Assembly (NCBI GenBank): GCA_002383165.1
Contig: DFXK01000014.1
Span: 1-64,000 of the forward strand
Source: Flavobacteriales bacterium UBA4110
GTDB taxonomy: Bacteria > Bacteroidota > Bacteroidia > Flavobacteriales > Weeksellaceae
Length of the DNA stretch: 64,000 bases
Direction: 5' to 3'
The position numbers and the translations under genes were made by a program. Positions 7,902 to 17,227 of the stretch are shown in pieces (position 1 is the stretch's first letter; the number at the start of each line of letters is the position of its first letter). Under the pieces are notes generated by a model. The model had not been told where the DNA came from. It did no database searches and was given only the letters and a program-made list of their open reading frames with translations.

Positions 7902-8546
7902 TTAAAAATCCAAGCCGTTTGGAAAAGCTTTTTTCCGGAAAATATATAAAAACAGTGCACCAACCGTTATAGAGCTATCTGCAACGTTGAAAATGTATTT
8001 GAAAAATTCAATTCTGTTGCCTCCCAAAATAGGAATCCAATCTGGCCAGGTTGTATCCACCAAAGGAAAATGAAGCATATCTACCACACAACCTTTCATC
8101 AGGTCAGAGTAACCTTGTCCAATCGGAACCAGTTTGGAAACACCGGAATAATCTACCCAGGTTTCGGAAGCTGCGTCGTAAAATGTACCGCTGTCGAAAA
8201 TAATACCATAAAAAATCCCGTCAAAAACATTCCCGATTGCACCTGCAAAAATCATAGACATTGGGATGATAAGATAATTGGAAGCTCCTTCCTTTAGCCA
8301 TTTTTTGAACAGCATTACCATCCCGATTGCCAATACAATTCTAAGAATTATCAGCGTATATTTTCCCCACAGTCCGCCAAAGTGCAGGCCGTAAGCCATT
8401 CCTGGATTTTCTACAAACGTCAGCTTAAACCAATTCAGTCCAAATACATTGATGCTCTCACCAAGGAAAAAATGTGTTTTGATGTAGATTTTGGAAAACT
8501 GATCTATTAATAAGATAATAAAGGTGATAAGGATAATTTTTTTCAT
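7902..8546 (-). CDS. lspA: Lipoprotein signal peptidase (signal peptidase II)
   Basis: A 214-residue inner-membrane aspartyl protease that removes the signal peptide from prolipoproteins. Hydrophobic segments lie near residues 3-21, 63-80, 92-110 and 185-203. The family motifs are FVENPGMAYGL, the first Asp region CVVDMLHFPL and the second Asp region FNVADSSITVG. It is longer than the roughly 165 residues of E. coli because of an insertion between the third and fourth helices, usual in Bacteroidetes. Its ATG shares one base with the stop of the upstream gene (TAATG), so the two are translationally coupled. Confidence 0.96.
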   Translation of the reverse strand: MKKIILITFIILLIDQFSKIYIKTHFFLGESINVFGLNWFKLTFVENPGMAYGLHFGGLWGKYTLIILRIVLAIGMVMLFKKWLKEGASNYLIIPMSMIFAGAIGNVFDGIFYGIIFDSGTFYDAASETWVDYSGVSKLVPIGQGYSDLMKGCVVDMLHFPLVDTTWPDWIPILGGNRIEFFKYIFNVADSSITVGALFLYIFRKKAFPNGLDF

Positions 8547-8737
8547 TACAATCCTTTAGGTTTATTAGGTTTTGGGGATTTTTTCTCGTTTCTGTCGTTG
8601 ATTTTTTTAACAGTTTTCTGGTTATGAAAGTGATTTCTGGTGTGAAATTTTTCAAACTCGATGCCCATTTCTTTCAGTACACTTTTCAGTGCTGTCATTT
8701 CCATAGAGTTTTTCGGATGTACAATGATAGATTCCAT
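8546..8737 (-). CDS. DUF2683-like small protein
   Basis: The 63-residue product begins MESIIVHPKNSMEMTALKSV and has a helix typical of small Bacteroidetes DUF2683 proteins (KSVLKEMGIEFEK), then a basic Lys/Pro-rich tail. Similar proteins are often the antitoxin-like or regulatory half of small pairs, but no partner is seen here. The one-base overlap with lspA supports real translation. Confidence 0.65.
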   Translation of the reverse strand: MESIIVHPKNSMEMTALKSVLKEMGIEFEKFHTRNHFHNQKTVKKINDRNEKKSPKPNKPKGL

Positions 8738-8787
8738 TTTGTCTTATAAATTATTTTTCTGAGCGAAAAAATTTCTGCAAATGTAAC

Positions 8788-9063
8788 TCATTTCTTAGAT
8801 AAGTCATCCAGTCTTTGTCGTTCTTTTTCTGTGAGGTCAGCAAGTCCGTTTTCGCCTATTTTACTAAGTAAATGATCAATTTCGTCTTGCCGTTCTTTTC
8901 TTTTGGCGTTGAACGCATCATTTATATTGTAATATTTTTCTTCCTTTCGGAATATGTTTTTTACAGATTGATTTCTGCTGACAAAATAAATGATAACAAC
9001 AGTTACAGGCAAAATAATAACTAAAAGCATCATTTGTAATAATAAAAAAGTCCCAATTTCCAA
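8788..9063 (-). CDS. Small single-pass membrane protein with a DUF6576-like tail
   Basis: The 91-residue product has one N-terminal membrane helix (about residues 5-27), a basic stretch, then a charged C-terminus, DEIDHLLSKIGENGLADLT plus EKERQRLDDLSKK. That tail resembles the DEIxxILDKISxxGxxSLTxEEKxFL motif at the C-terminus of Bacteroidetes rhomboid proteins (DUF6576). No rhomboid domain is present. It lies between the DksA-like gene and lspA in the same direction, so probably in the ileS-lspA operon. Function unknown. Confidence 0.7.
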   Translation of the reverse strand: MEIGTFLLLQMMLLVIILPVTVVIIYFVSRNQSVKNIFRKEEKYYNINDAFNAKRKERQDEIDHLLSKIGENGLADLTEKERQRLDDLSKK

Positions 9064-9109
9064 TTTTTATAATCAGAAATTCGGACTTTATTTTTTAATA
9101 GTGAGTAAT

Positions 9110-9490
9110 TTATCTCTGCATATTTTTTGCTTCAATGCTTAGTGTAGCGTGTGGAACGGCTTGCAATCGTTCTTTCGGGATTAATTTTCCCGTTACTCTG
9201 CAAACGCCGTAAGTTTTATTTTCTATACGAATCAGCGCGTGTTTTAGATCGCGCAAAAACTTTTCCTGTCGAGATGCCAATATGGCATTTTGCTCCTTGC
9301 TCAGCGTTTCCGCACCTTCCTCAAAAGCTTTGAACGTGGGGGATGTGTCATCCGTTCCGTTATTCTGATTATTGATAAAACTCTCTTTAATCAGGCCGAG
9401 GTCATTCTCTGCTTTTGCAATTTTATCCTGAATTAATTTTTTAAATTCCTGAAGTTCAGCATCACTATATCTTAGTTTTTCGTCTGCCAT
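9110..9490 (-). CDS. TraR/DksA-family protein with a degenerate zinc finger
   Basis: A 126-residue cytoplasmic protein. Helical residues 1-85 form the coiled-coil part (YSDAELQEFKKLIQDKIAKA), followed by the DksA-type C-terminal segment YGVCRVTGKLIPKERLQAVP. Only one of the four zinc Cys is kept, a form common in Bacteroidetes. The family acts in the secondary channel of RNA polymerase; binding here without the zinc site is inferred. It is adjacent to and codirectional with ileS. Confidence 0.88.
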   Translation of the reverse strand: MADEKLRYSDAELQEFKKLIQDKIAKAENDLGLIKESFINNQNNGTDDTSPTFKAFEEGAETLSKEQNAILASRQEKFLRDLKHALIRIENKTYGVCRVTGKLIPKERLQAVPHATLSIEAKNMQR

Positions 9491-9528
9491 TTTCCATCTA
9501 GTTATTAATTGTTCAAATTTTATTTTTA

Positions 9529-9549
9529 TTTGCGAAACGCTATCGCAAA
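9529..9549. other. Perfect stem-loop between ileS and the DksA-like gene
   Basis: TTTGCGA (9529-9535) and TCGCAAA (9543-9549) pair perfectly around a 7-base loop. On the minus strand no T run follows, so it is a weak terminator at best. It could be a processing or attenuation site between the two operon genes. Confidence 0.5.
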
Positions 9550-9639
9550 ATTTTCAATCGACAAGAATAAAGATAAAATTCGAAAAATAATCCGCTTGAA
9601 ACTTCAATTCATAAATCCTTAATAAAAAAGTAATATGGA

Positions 9640-12600
9640 TTATATTTTTTCAATTTCAATACGGAATTTTACTTCATCTATCTCTATTTCTTCAAATTTT
9701 GAAAGTGAATTTACAAATTCTATTTTATCCGACAATACTTCTGACGAAATATATATTTGATTGTTAATAAATTCTTTTTTGAAAGGGCAAGATTCTTCTA
9801 ATCGGATAGAAATTCTGTCTGTTAATTCGAAATTTTTATCTTTTCTAAGATTTTGAATTCTGTTTATCAATTCTCTTGCTACACCTTCAGCTTTCAATTC
9901 TTCCGTCAGTGTCAAATCTAATGCCACAGTTGTTTTGCCTTCGCTTGCTACAGTCCATCCGGGGATATCTTTGGTGGAAATTTCTACATCTTGAATCGTA
10001 ATTTCGTAACCGGAAACGTCTGCTTTTCCTGTTTTTTCCAGATTCGCAATCTGCTCAGAAGTGAAATTCGAAATTTCACTTGCAACAGCTTTCATATCTT
10101 TTCCCAAGCGTGATCCTAATGTTTTGAAATTCGGTTTTATCTGTTTTACAATGAGATGCGATGCTTCTTCAGCGTTGATTAACTGCAATTCCTTCACATT
10201 AACTTCTTGTTTAATGAGTTCAGAAACTGCCAAAATTTGTTCTTCCGTTTTCTTGTCTAATACAGGAATCAAAACTTTTTTAAGTGGCTGGCGAACCTTC
10301 ACATTTTCCTTCTTTCTCAGAGAGAAAACCATACTTGTAATGGTTTGAGCCAGATGTGTTTTTTCTACCAAATCTGTATCAATCAGACTTTCATCTGCCA
10401 CAGGGAAATCTGTCAGGTGAATAGAATTTACAGAATCTTTACCAGTAACTTTATTCAAATCCTGGAACAGCTGATCCATAAAGAATGGTGCGATTGGTGC
10501 AGAAAGTTTCGCAACCGTTTCTAGACAAGTGTATAGAGTTTGGTACGCAGAGATTTTATCATCGCTGTAATCGCCTTTCCAGAAACGTCTTCTGCAAAGT
10601 CTTACATACCAGTTGGATAGATTGTCATTCACAAAATTGCTGATTTCTCTCGCAACCCTCGTAGGTTCATAATCTTCGTATAATGCTTTGACGTCTTTGA
10701 TTAAAAGATTCAGTTCAGATAAAATCCAACGGTCTATTTCCGGTCTGTTCTCAACCTCTTTTTCAGAATAGTTAAATCCGTCAACATTGGCGTACAAAGC
10801 GAAAAAAGAGTAGGTGTTATAAAGTGTTCCGAAGAATTTTCTGCGCACTTCATCAATGCCTTCAATATCAAATTTCAGGTTTTCCCACGGATTTGCATTG
10901 GAGATCATATACCAGCGTGTCGCATCCGGTCCGTAAGTGGAAATGGTTTCAAAAGGATCAATCGTATTGCCTTTGGATTTTGACATTTTGATGCCATTTT
11001 TGTCCAAAACAAGTCCATTACTCATTACATTTTTATAAGCTACTGAATCAAAAACCGTTGTGGCAATAGCGTGAAGCGTATAAAACCAACCACGCGTCTG
11101 ATCTACACCTTCTGCGATAAAATCTGCTGGGAAAGCTTTATTTTTGTCAATTAGCTCTTTGTTTTCAAAAGGATAATGCAACTGCGCATAAGGCATTGCT
11201 CCGGAATCGAACCAAACATCAATCAAATCGCTTTCACGCTTCATTGGTTTTCCGGAAGCTGAAACCAAAGTGATTTGGTCCACAATATTTTTGTGAAGAT
11301 CTACTTTTGCGTAATTCTCTTCGGACATATTTCCTATTTCGAAACCTTTAAAAGGATTTTCTTTCTGGAAACCGGCTTCAATGGATTTTTCTATTGCGTT
11401 GTATAATTCCTCTATAGAACCAATGATTACCTCCTCTTTTTTATCTTCCGTTCTCCAAATCGGCAATGGAATTCCCCAATATCTGGAACGGGAAAGATTC
11501 CAATCGTTGGCATTTTTCAACCAGTTTCCGAAACGTCCTTCGCCTGTAGATTTTGGTTTCCAGTTGATGGTTTCATTCAAATCGAACATTCTGTCTTTCA
11601 CATCAGTTACCTTGATGAACCAAGAATCTAATGGATAATATAACAAAGGCTCATCCGTTCTCCAGCTGTGTGGATAACTGTGAACATATTTTTCAACTTT
11701 GAAGGCTTTATTTTCTTTTCTTAATTTAAGAGCAATTCTCTCATCAACAGACAAATAAACTTTTAAATCTGCGATAATTGATTTTAAATTTTCTTTTTGA
11801 ATATTGAGTTCAACATTCTTTTCTTCATCATTAAGATATTCAGACTTTACATATTCATTAGCAAAACCGTAGGTTTTATCATTAACAACAGATAAGAATC
11901 GACCTTGCAAATCTACCAAAGGTACTGGATTTCCGTTCTCGTCCAAAACCAACATTGGCGGAACTTCCGGCGAAGCTTCTTTTGCCACTTTCGCATCATC
12001 AGCACCAAAAGTTGGCGCGGTGTGCACGATTCCCGTTCCGTCTTCCGTCGTTACAAAATCTCCAGAAATTACTCTAAACGCATTTTCCGGATTTTGGTAA
12101 GGTTTTGCGTAATCTAAAAGTTGCTCATATTTAATCCCAACCAAATCAGCACCTTTGAATTCTGCTAAAATCTGATAAGGAATAGTTTTTTTCTCAGAAG
12201 TATAATTGGCGAAATCTTCATCGCTTCCTTCTACATATTTCTTTCCGAACTGCTTTCCTGTCAAAGCTTTTGCCAAAACAATATTAATCGGTTCAAATGT
12301 ATATTGATTGAAAGTCTTGACTAAAACATAATCGATTTTTGGCCCAACAGTCAAAGCCGTGTTTGAAGGTAAGGTCCAGGGAGTTGTAGTCCAAGCCAGG
12401 AAATGAACATCGCCAAAACCTTGTAAAAATGACGGCAAAGTTTCCGGCAAGGTTTTGAATTGCGCGACAACAGTCGTGTCGGTCACATCACGGTAGGCGC
12501 CAGGCTGATTGACTTCGTGTGAAGATAATCCTGTTCCCGCTTTTGGAGAATAAGGCTGGATAGTGTAGCCTTTATAAATGAGACCTTTATTATAAATCTG

Positions 12601-13095
12601 CTTCAATAGCCACCAAACCGACTCCATATATTTTGGTTTGTAGGTGATGTACGGATTTTCCATATCTACCCAGTAGCCGATTTTCTCGGTCATATCATTC
12701 CAGACATCGGTGTAGCGCATCACGGCATTTCGACAAGCTTCGTTGTATTCTTCGATGCTGATTTTTTTGCCGATGTCTTCTTTGGTAATTCCCAATTCTT
12801 TCTCAACGCCCAATTCCACAGGAAGTCCGTGTGTATCCCAACCTGCTTTTCTGAAAACCTGTTTTCCGTTTTGGGTCTGGTATCTGCAGAAAATATCCTT
12901 AATCGCTCTTGCCATAACGTGGTGAATTCCCGGCATTCCGTTGGCGGAAGGCGGTCCTTCGTAAAAAACAAATTCCGGTTGTCCTTGGCGGATTTCCACG
13001 GATTTTTTGAAAGTGTCATTGTTTTTCCAGAATTCTGCAATGGTTTTAGCAGTTTCGGTAAGATTCAGGTTTTTGTATTCTGCGAACTTATTCAT
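9640..13095 (-). CDS. ileS: Isoleucyl-tRNA synthetase, long eukaryote-like form with a GIHH motif
   Basis: This 1151-residue class I synthetase charges tRNA-Ile. The catalytic domain holds FYEGPPSANGMPGIHHVMAR at residues 44-63, where the HIGH motif appears as GIHH (residues 56-59) instead of HxGH. The KMSKS motif is NGIKMSKSKGN. The editing domain includes the TWTLPSNTAL-type loop (WTTTPWTLPSNTAL). The length and sequence fit the IleRS2 (eukaryotic-like) clade, several of which resist mupirocin. ATG 13095 is preferred to TTG 13101, which would add two residues. It heads an operon with the DksA-like gene and lspA. Confidence 0.97.
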   Translation of the reverse strand: MNKFAEYKNLNLTETAKTIAEFWKNNDTFKKSVEIRQGQPEFVFYEGPPSANGMPGIHHVMARAIKDIFCRYQTQNGKQVFRKAGWDTHGLPVELGVEKELGITKEDIGKKISIEEYNEACRNAVMRYTDVWNDMTEKIGYWVDMENPYITYKPKYMESVWWLLKQIYNKGLIYKGYTIQPYSPKAGTGLSSHEVNQPGAYRDVTDTTVVAQFKTLPETLPSFLQGFGDVHFLAWTTTPWTLPSNTALTVGPKIDYVLVKTFNQYTFEPINIVLAKALTGKQFGKKYVEGSDEDFANYTSEKKTIPYQILAEFKGADLVGIKYEQLLDYAKPYQNPENAFRVISGDFVTTEDGTGIVHTAPTFGADDAKVAKEASPEVPPMLVLDENGNPVPLVDLQGRFLSVVNDKTYGFANEYVKSEYLNDEEKNVELNIQKENLKSIIADLKVYLSVDERIALKLRKENKAFKVEKYVHSYPHSWRTDEPLLYYPLDSWFIKVTDVKDRMFDLNETINWKPKSTGEGRFGNWLKNANDWNLSRSRYWGIPLPIWRTEDKKEEVIIGSIEELYNAIEKSIEAGFQKENPFKGFEIGNMSEENYAKVDLHKNIVDQITLVSASGKPMKRESDLIDVWFDSGAMPYAQLHYPFENKELIDKNKAFPADFIAEGVDQTRGWFYTLHAIATTVFDSVAYKNVMSNGLVLDKNGIKMSKSKGNTIDPFETISTYGPDATRWYMISNANPWENLKFDIEGIDEVRRKFFGTLYNTYSFFALYANVDGFNYSEKEVENRPEIDRWILSELNLLIKDVKALYEDYEPTRVAREISNFVNDNLSNWYVRLCRRRFWKGDYSDDKISAYQTLYTCLETVAKLSAPIAPFFMDQLFQDLNKVTGKDSVNSIHLTDFPVADESLIDTDLVEKTHLAQTITSMVFSLRKKENVKVRQPLKKVLIPVLDKKTEEQILAVSELIKQEVNVKELQLINAEEASHLIVKQIKPNFKTLGSRLGKDMKAVASEISNFTSEQIANLEKTGKADVSGYEITIQDVEISTKDIPGWTVASEGKTTVALDLTLTEELKAEGVARELINRIQNLRKDKNFELTDRISIRLEESCPFKKEFINNQIYISSEVLSDKIEFVNSLSKFEEIEIDEVKFRIEIEKI

Positions 13096-13244
13096 TATCA
13101 ACGTCTAAAAATCGTGTTCTTTATTTATTAAGTCTGCGAATTTAGTGAAAAAAGTAGATATTTATAGTCATCACTCTTGTAATTTTATAGTAAAACTCAA
13201 CAATATATATAAGGTATAGACAGTAGAAATGAGTTTTGCAGAAA

Positions 13245-13271
13245 TTGATAATAAAAAAACTCCTACTTTTG
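13245..13271 (+). promoter_or_regulatory. topA promoter
   Basis: TTG (13245-13247) and TACTTTTG (13264-13271) are 16 bp apart. The -7 box is a full TAnnTTTG match, 16 bp before the topA ATG. Confidence 0.55.
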
Positions 13272-13287
13272 CAAAAATTTTTCTAGG

Positions 13288-15846
13288 ATGTCAAAAAATT
13301 TAGTCATCGTCGAGTCTCCGGCAAAAGCAAAAACGATTCAGAAGTATTTAGGTAAGGATTATGAGGTCAAATCCAGCTTTGGACATATCCGTGATCTGCC
13401 TAAAAAAGGGATGGGAATCGACTTGTCGAATTTCACACCCGACTATGAAGTGTCTGCCGATAAAAAGAAACTCGTGACCGAGCTGAAGGCCGCAGTAAAA
13501 AAAGCAGAAATGGTTTGGTTGGCGTCCGATGAAGACCGCGAAGGTGAAGCGATTGCGTGGCATCTTGCTGAAGAATTAAAATTGAAGCCGGAAAACCGAA
13601 AAAGAATTGTTTTCCACGAGATTACAAAAAATGCCATTTTAAAAGCGATCGAAAATCCGAGAGATATTGATCAGAATTTGGTAAACGCTCAGCAGGCGAG
13701 GAGAGTTCTAGACAGGATCGTTGGTTTCGAGATGTCGCCCGTGCTGTGGAAAAAAGTGAAGACAGGATTGTCTGCGGGAAGAGTGCAGTCGGTGGCAGTA
13801 AGATTGATTGTAGAGAGAGAGAAAGAAATCCGTGAATTTGTACCGAAACCAAGCTTCAAAGTAGAAGGGGTTTTTCTGAATGATGGAAAGCAGGAAATTG
13901 CGGCCAAACTGAAAAAAGATTTTGAGAAGGAATCAGATGCAGAGACTTTTCTGCAGCAAGCTCAAACCACAGAATTCAAAGTTCTGAATGTAGAAACCAG
14001 ACCGGGAACCAGAACCGCTTCGGCTCCATTTACAACATCTACATTGCAACAGGAAGCATCTTCCAGACTAGGATATAATGTTACCACTACTATGCGACTG
14101 GCGCAGCGACTTTACGAGGAAGGATTCATTACCTATATGAGAACGGATTCCGTGAATCTTTCTCAGGAAGCCATCAATGGTGCGAAAGCTCAGATTCTTT
14201 CAGAATACGGCGATAATTATTCTAAGCCCAGAAATTATACAACAAAATCATCTTCCGCACAAGAAGCGCACGAGGCCATTCGCCCGACAGATTTTTCGGT
14301 GAAAACCGTAGGCGATGCGCAGCTAAACAAACTGTATCAATTGATCTACAGAAGAACGCTTGCTTCCCAGATGGAGAATGCCAAAATCGAGAAAACGGTG
14401 ATAGAAATCGGGAATCCGAAATTGCCTCAGCATTTTGAAGCGCAGGGAGAAGTGATTATATTCGATGGTTTCCTCAAGGCTTATGGCATCGTAAAAACAG
14501 AAGATGATGACGATGATAGCAACGAAAAGCTATTACCAAAAGTGAAAGTAGGAGAAATCCTAGATTATAAAACCATCACGGCAACAGAAAAATTCACAAA
14601 ACCAGCTGCAAGATTTACCGAAGCGGGATTGGTGAAGAAATTGGAAGAACTGGGAATAGGACGTCCATCTACGTATGCACCCACGATTCAGACGATCCAG
14701 AACCGTGAGTATGTAGATAAGAGAGAAATAGAGCCGCAGACAAGAGAAATCGTTAAGATGACATTGGGCAAATCTGGTGTGAAGAAAGAAGTTCTCGAAG
14801 AGAAGTTTGGCGGAGATAAGAATAAATTCGTTCCAACGGACATTGGCGAAGTGGTAAATGATTTCTTAACCGATAATTTTGCGGAGATCCTGGACTACGG
14901 CTTCACTGCGAGAGTGGAAGAAGGCTTTGACGAGATTGCCAATGGCGACCAGAAGTGGAAGGAAATGATGACGGATTTCTACTCCAAGTTCCACCCGAGA
15001 ATTGAAGATGTGGAAGAAAATGCTGACAGGGCAACCGGCGAAAGAATCCTGGGTGTAGATCCGAAAAGCGGTAAGAATGTCCACGCTAGAATTGGGAGGT
15101 TTGGGCCGATGATCCAGATTGGGGAGCAGGATGATGAGGAGAAACCGATATTCGCATCGCTGATGGCCAATCAGAATATCGCTACCATCACTTTGGAAGA
15201 AGCTTTGGAGCTGTTCAAGCTGCCATTTGATCTTCAGGAGGTAGACGGTCAGCCAGTTTCTGTGGGCGTGGGAAGATTTGGTCCTTATGTGAAATGGGGA
15301 GAAACGTATATCAGCATTCCTAAAGGCGAAGATCCGCTGTCCGTGAACCAGGAAAGAGCGGAAGAAATCATTAATGAGAAGAAAAGAGCCGATGCGCCTA
15401 TTGCCACTTATAAAGGTGAGCCTGTAACCAAAGGAACAGGAAGATTCGGGCCGTTTATCAAGTACAAAAGTATCTTTGTGAATGTGCCAAAGCGATATGA
15501 CTTCGATAACCTTTCCCAGAGCGACATCAATGAACTTATTGATGCCAAGCTGGATAAAGAGGCTAACCGATACATTCAGCAGTGGGAAAAAGAAAAAATT
15601 GCGATCGAGAATGGCCGTTGGGGTCCATTTATTAAGTTTGGAAAAGCGAATTTTAAGATCCCGAAAAAGACAGACGATACTAAATATGAAGCCGAAGAGC
15701 TGAAAGAGATCTCTCTGGATGAAGTGAAGAAGTGGATCACCGAGCAGGATCCGAAAGCTTTTGCCGAGAAAAAGAAACCTGCCGCTAAGAAAGCAACTAC
15801 CGCGAAAAAGCCTGCTGCGAAAAAAGCGCCGGCGAAAAAGAAGTAA
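13288..15846 (+). CDS. topA: DNA topoisomerase I
   Basis: An 852-residue type IA topoisomerase relaxing negative supercoils. The Toprim domain starts with VIVESPAKAKTIQKYLG and contains ASDEDREGEAIAWH. The catalytic Tyr is Tyr283 in GFITYMRTDSVNLS. The C-terminal region has repeated GRFGPFIK-type motifs instead of Cys4 zinc fingers, and ends in a Lys/Ala/Pro-rich tail (AKKPAAKKAPAKKK) that may bind DNA non-specifically. Both features are usual in Bacteroidetes. It is divergent from ileS. Confidence 0.97.
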   Translation: MSKNLVIVESPAKAKTIQKYLGKDYEVKSSFGHIRDLPKKGMGIDLSNFTPDYEVSADKKKLVTELKAAVKKAEMVWLASDEDREGEAIAWHLAEELKLKPENRKRIVFHEITKNAILKAIENPRDIDQNLVNAQQARRVLDRIVGFEMSPVLWKKVKTGLSAGRVQSVAVRLIVEREKEIREFVPKPSFKVEGVFLNDGKQEIAAKLKKDFEKESDAETFLQQAQTTEFKVLNVETRPGTRTASAPFTTSTLQQEASSRLGYNVTTTMRLAQRLYEEGFITYMRTDSVNLSQEAINGAKAQILSEYGDNYSKPRNYTTKSSSAQEAHEAIRPTDFSVKTVGDAQLNKLYQLIYRRTLASQMENAKIEKTVIEIGNPKLPQHFEAQGEVIIFDGFLKAYGIVKTEDDDDDSNEKLLPKVKVGEILDYKTITATEKFTKPAARFTEAGLVKKLEELGIGRPSTYAPTIQTIQNREYVDKREIEPQTREIVKMTLGKSGVKKEVLEEKFGGDKNKFVPTDIGEVVNDFLTDNFAEILDYGFTARVEEGFDEIANGDQKWKEMMTDFYSKFHPRIEDVEENADRATGERILGVDPKSGKNVHARIGRFGPMIQIGEQDDEEKPIFASLMANQNIATITLEEALELFKLPFDLQEVDGQPVSVGVGRFGPYVKWGETYISIPKGEDPLSVNQERAEEIINEKKRADAPIATYKGEPVTKGTGRFGPFIKYKSIFVNVPKRYDFDNLSQSDINELIDAKLDKEANRYIQQWEKEKIAIENGRWGPFIKFGKANFKIPKKTDDTKYEAEELKEISLDEVKKWITEQDPKAFAEKKKPAAKKATTAKKPAAKKAPAKKK

Positions 15847-15868
15847 GATTTTACGGATAAAAAAAGTT

Positions 15869-15905
15869 AACCCTTTCAGCGTTTTGAACTCAGAAAGGGT
15901 TTTTT
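15869..15905 (+). terminator. topA terminator
   Basis: AACCCTTTC (15869-15877) pairs with GAAAGGGTT (15893-15901), followed by a T run. It overlaps the stop of the decayed minus-strand gene at 15904. Confidence 0.85.
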
Positions 15906-16143
15906 ATTTTGTGATTAGCAGTTTTGTAAATATTTGCTCAAAGTCGGAATACTTTGCACAGCTTCCGTCATAGTCTGCATTTTGGATTTCAAGCAGGTTT
16001 CCGTCATAATCGAAAGTTCCAACTGATTTATCTATGATATTACCTCCAAAAGCATTTTTCCGGCTTAAAGCATTGTTTAAAATTATCCGTTCACAAATCC
16101 ATAACGAATAAAAAAACTCCCACAGCTTCCGTTCAACAGGAGT
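15904..16143 (-). pseudogene. Decayed gene lacking its 5' end, at the island border
   Basis: The gap 15847-16237 (391 bp) holds the topA terminator, this remnant and two hairpins. A frame of 79 codons is open from just after an in-frame TAA (16144-16146) to TAA at 15904 but has no start codon. The translation looks like real protein, for example ALSRKNAFGGNIIDKSVGTF and DYDGSCAKYSDFEQIFTKLL. Family unknown. An inverted repeat (16114-16120 with 16139-16145) lies exactly at its 5' edge, which may mark the breakpoint. Confidence 0.55.
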
Positions 16144-16190
16144 TTATCTCAGAATTTTTTATTTTATTTCGATGATTTTTCAATTGATTG

Positions 16191-16207
16191 TGGGCTTCTA
16201 AAGCCCA
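16191..16207. other. Stem-loop after the macrodomain-like gene
   Basis: TGGGCTT (16191-16197) pairs perfectly with AAGCCCA (16201-16207) across CTA. It lies 30 bp past the stop of the minus-strand gene at 16238. No T run follows on that strand, so it is at most a weak terminator. Confidence 0.5.
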
Positions 16208-16237
16208 ACAAAACTCTGTTATAAGTTGAAATATTTT

Positions 16238-17227
16238 TTAGATTTCTTCAAAATATTTTTTTAAATTCAAATTAGACCTTCCGTAGCTAACAATCTTAAT
16301 ATTTAAAGGTACATTTTTAAATTTTTCAATTGCTTTTTTCATGGATTCTAAAATCCAATATTCTTCGTTCCCAAAAACTCCACCTCCAACTAAAGTTAAA
16401 TAAACCAAATCTGAGTTGTTCTTTTCCATGTTTAACATCCCGGCGTACAGAGTTGCCTCGTATAATGCTTCAAGAATAATCCTGGCAAAATATTCCCAAT
16501 AAAATGATTCTATCTGACTATATCCAACTGGTAAAGCAGAACAATATATTTGAGATACTTTTTGTTTTACTTCGAATATTGTAACGTCAGTTTGCCACTG
16601 TATTCCAACTTTAAGTTTTCCTTTTAATCTTTCTCTTTCATTATTATTGAGTTGAGCAATTTTTTTATTAATGGTTAAAAGTCCATTTTGAGAAAGCAGA
16701 GCATATCCATTTTTCATTTTCCACAAATTTAGATTTTCATTATCTAATTCATTTCCAATGAGTTCTAAACAATCGATTTGGTGCTCTTCATTTTGTCCAA
16801 TTTGTCCATTTATTTCTAGAAAATAGTTTCTGTAAATTGTTCCTGCTCCACAAGACATTGCACAGATTGGACCTTGAGTTCTATCAAATTCATATCTGTC
16901 AATTCCCATTTCTGGAGTTATATTTGGATTTATCATTTCAAGTAAATTAAATTGAGAAGCAACTTGAAATAATGCATTTTCATTTTCAGGTTGATTATGT
17001 AGATTTTTTACATCTGCTACAATCTCACTTACACGAATTTTACCATTGTAGTTATTAATTTGAGGGTTTTGATTTCTTAATTCTTCCAAGGTCGGAATTT
17101 CTAACTTCCCAAAAGTGAATTTTTTAGAATTCGCCAATGAAATAAAATAATCATTTTCAACAATTAATTTACTTTTTACATTTTCTGGAGACTCCTCTTG
17201 AAATCCTGTTAAATCTTTGAACCACAT
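16238..17227 (-). CDS. Macrodomain-like protein, possibly MavL-type
   Basis: The 329-residue soluble product has no signal peptide. Residues around 90-155 read NALFQVASQFNLLEM and DRTQGPICAMSCGAGTIYRN. The C-terminal part reads LVYLTLVGGGVFGNEEYW, then a helix and IKIVSYG. The last block matches the strand-loop-helix of macrodomains (GxGxFG followed by a long helix), and the first blocks resemble the divergent macrodomain family that includes the Legionella effector MavL, which acts on ADP-ribose. ADP-ribose binding or hydrolysis is therefore an inference from recalled motifs. AT-rich and isolated in an accessory island. Confidence 0.5.
   Translation of the reverse strand: MWFKDLTGFQEESPENVKSKLIVENDYFISLANSKKFTFGKLEIPTLEELRNQNPQINNYNGKIRVSEIVADVKNLHNQPENENALFQVASQFNLLEMINPNITPEMGIDRYEFDRTQGPICAMSCGAGTIYRNYFLEINGQIGQNEEHQIDCLELIGNELDNENLNLWKMKNGYALLSQNGLLTINKKIAQLNNNERERLKGKLKVGIQWQTDVTIFEVKQKVSQIYCSALPVGYSQIESFYWEYFARIILEALYEATLYAGMLNMEKNNSDLVYLTLVGGGVFGNEEYWILESMKKAIEKFKNVPLNIKIVSYGRSNLNLKKYFEEI

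Noticed and set aside
12720..13040. Minus-strand ORF of 106 residues within ileS
   Set aside because: It is another frame of the conserved IleRS catalytic region.
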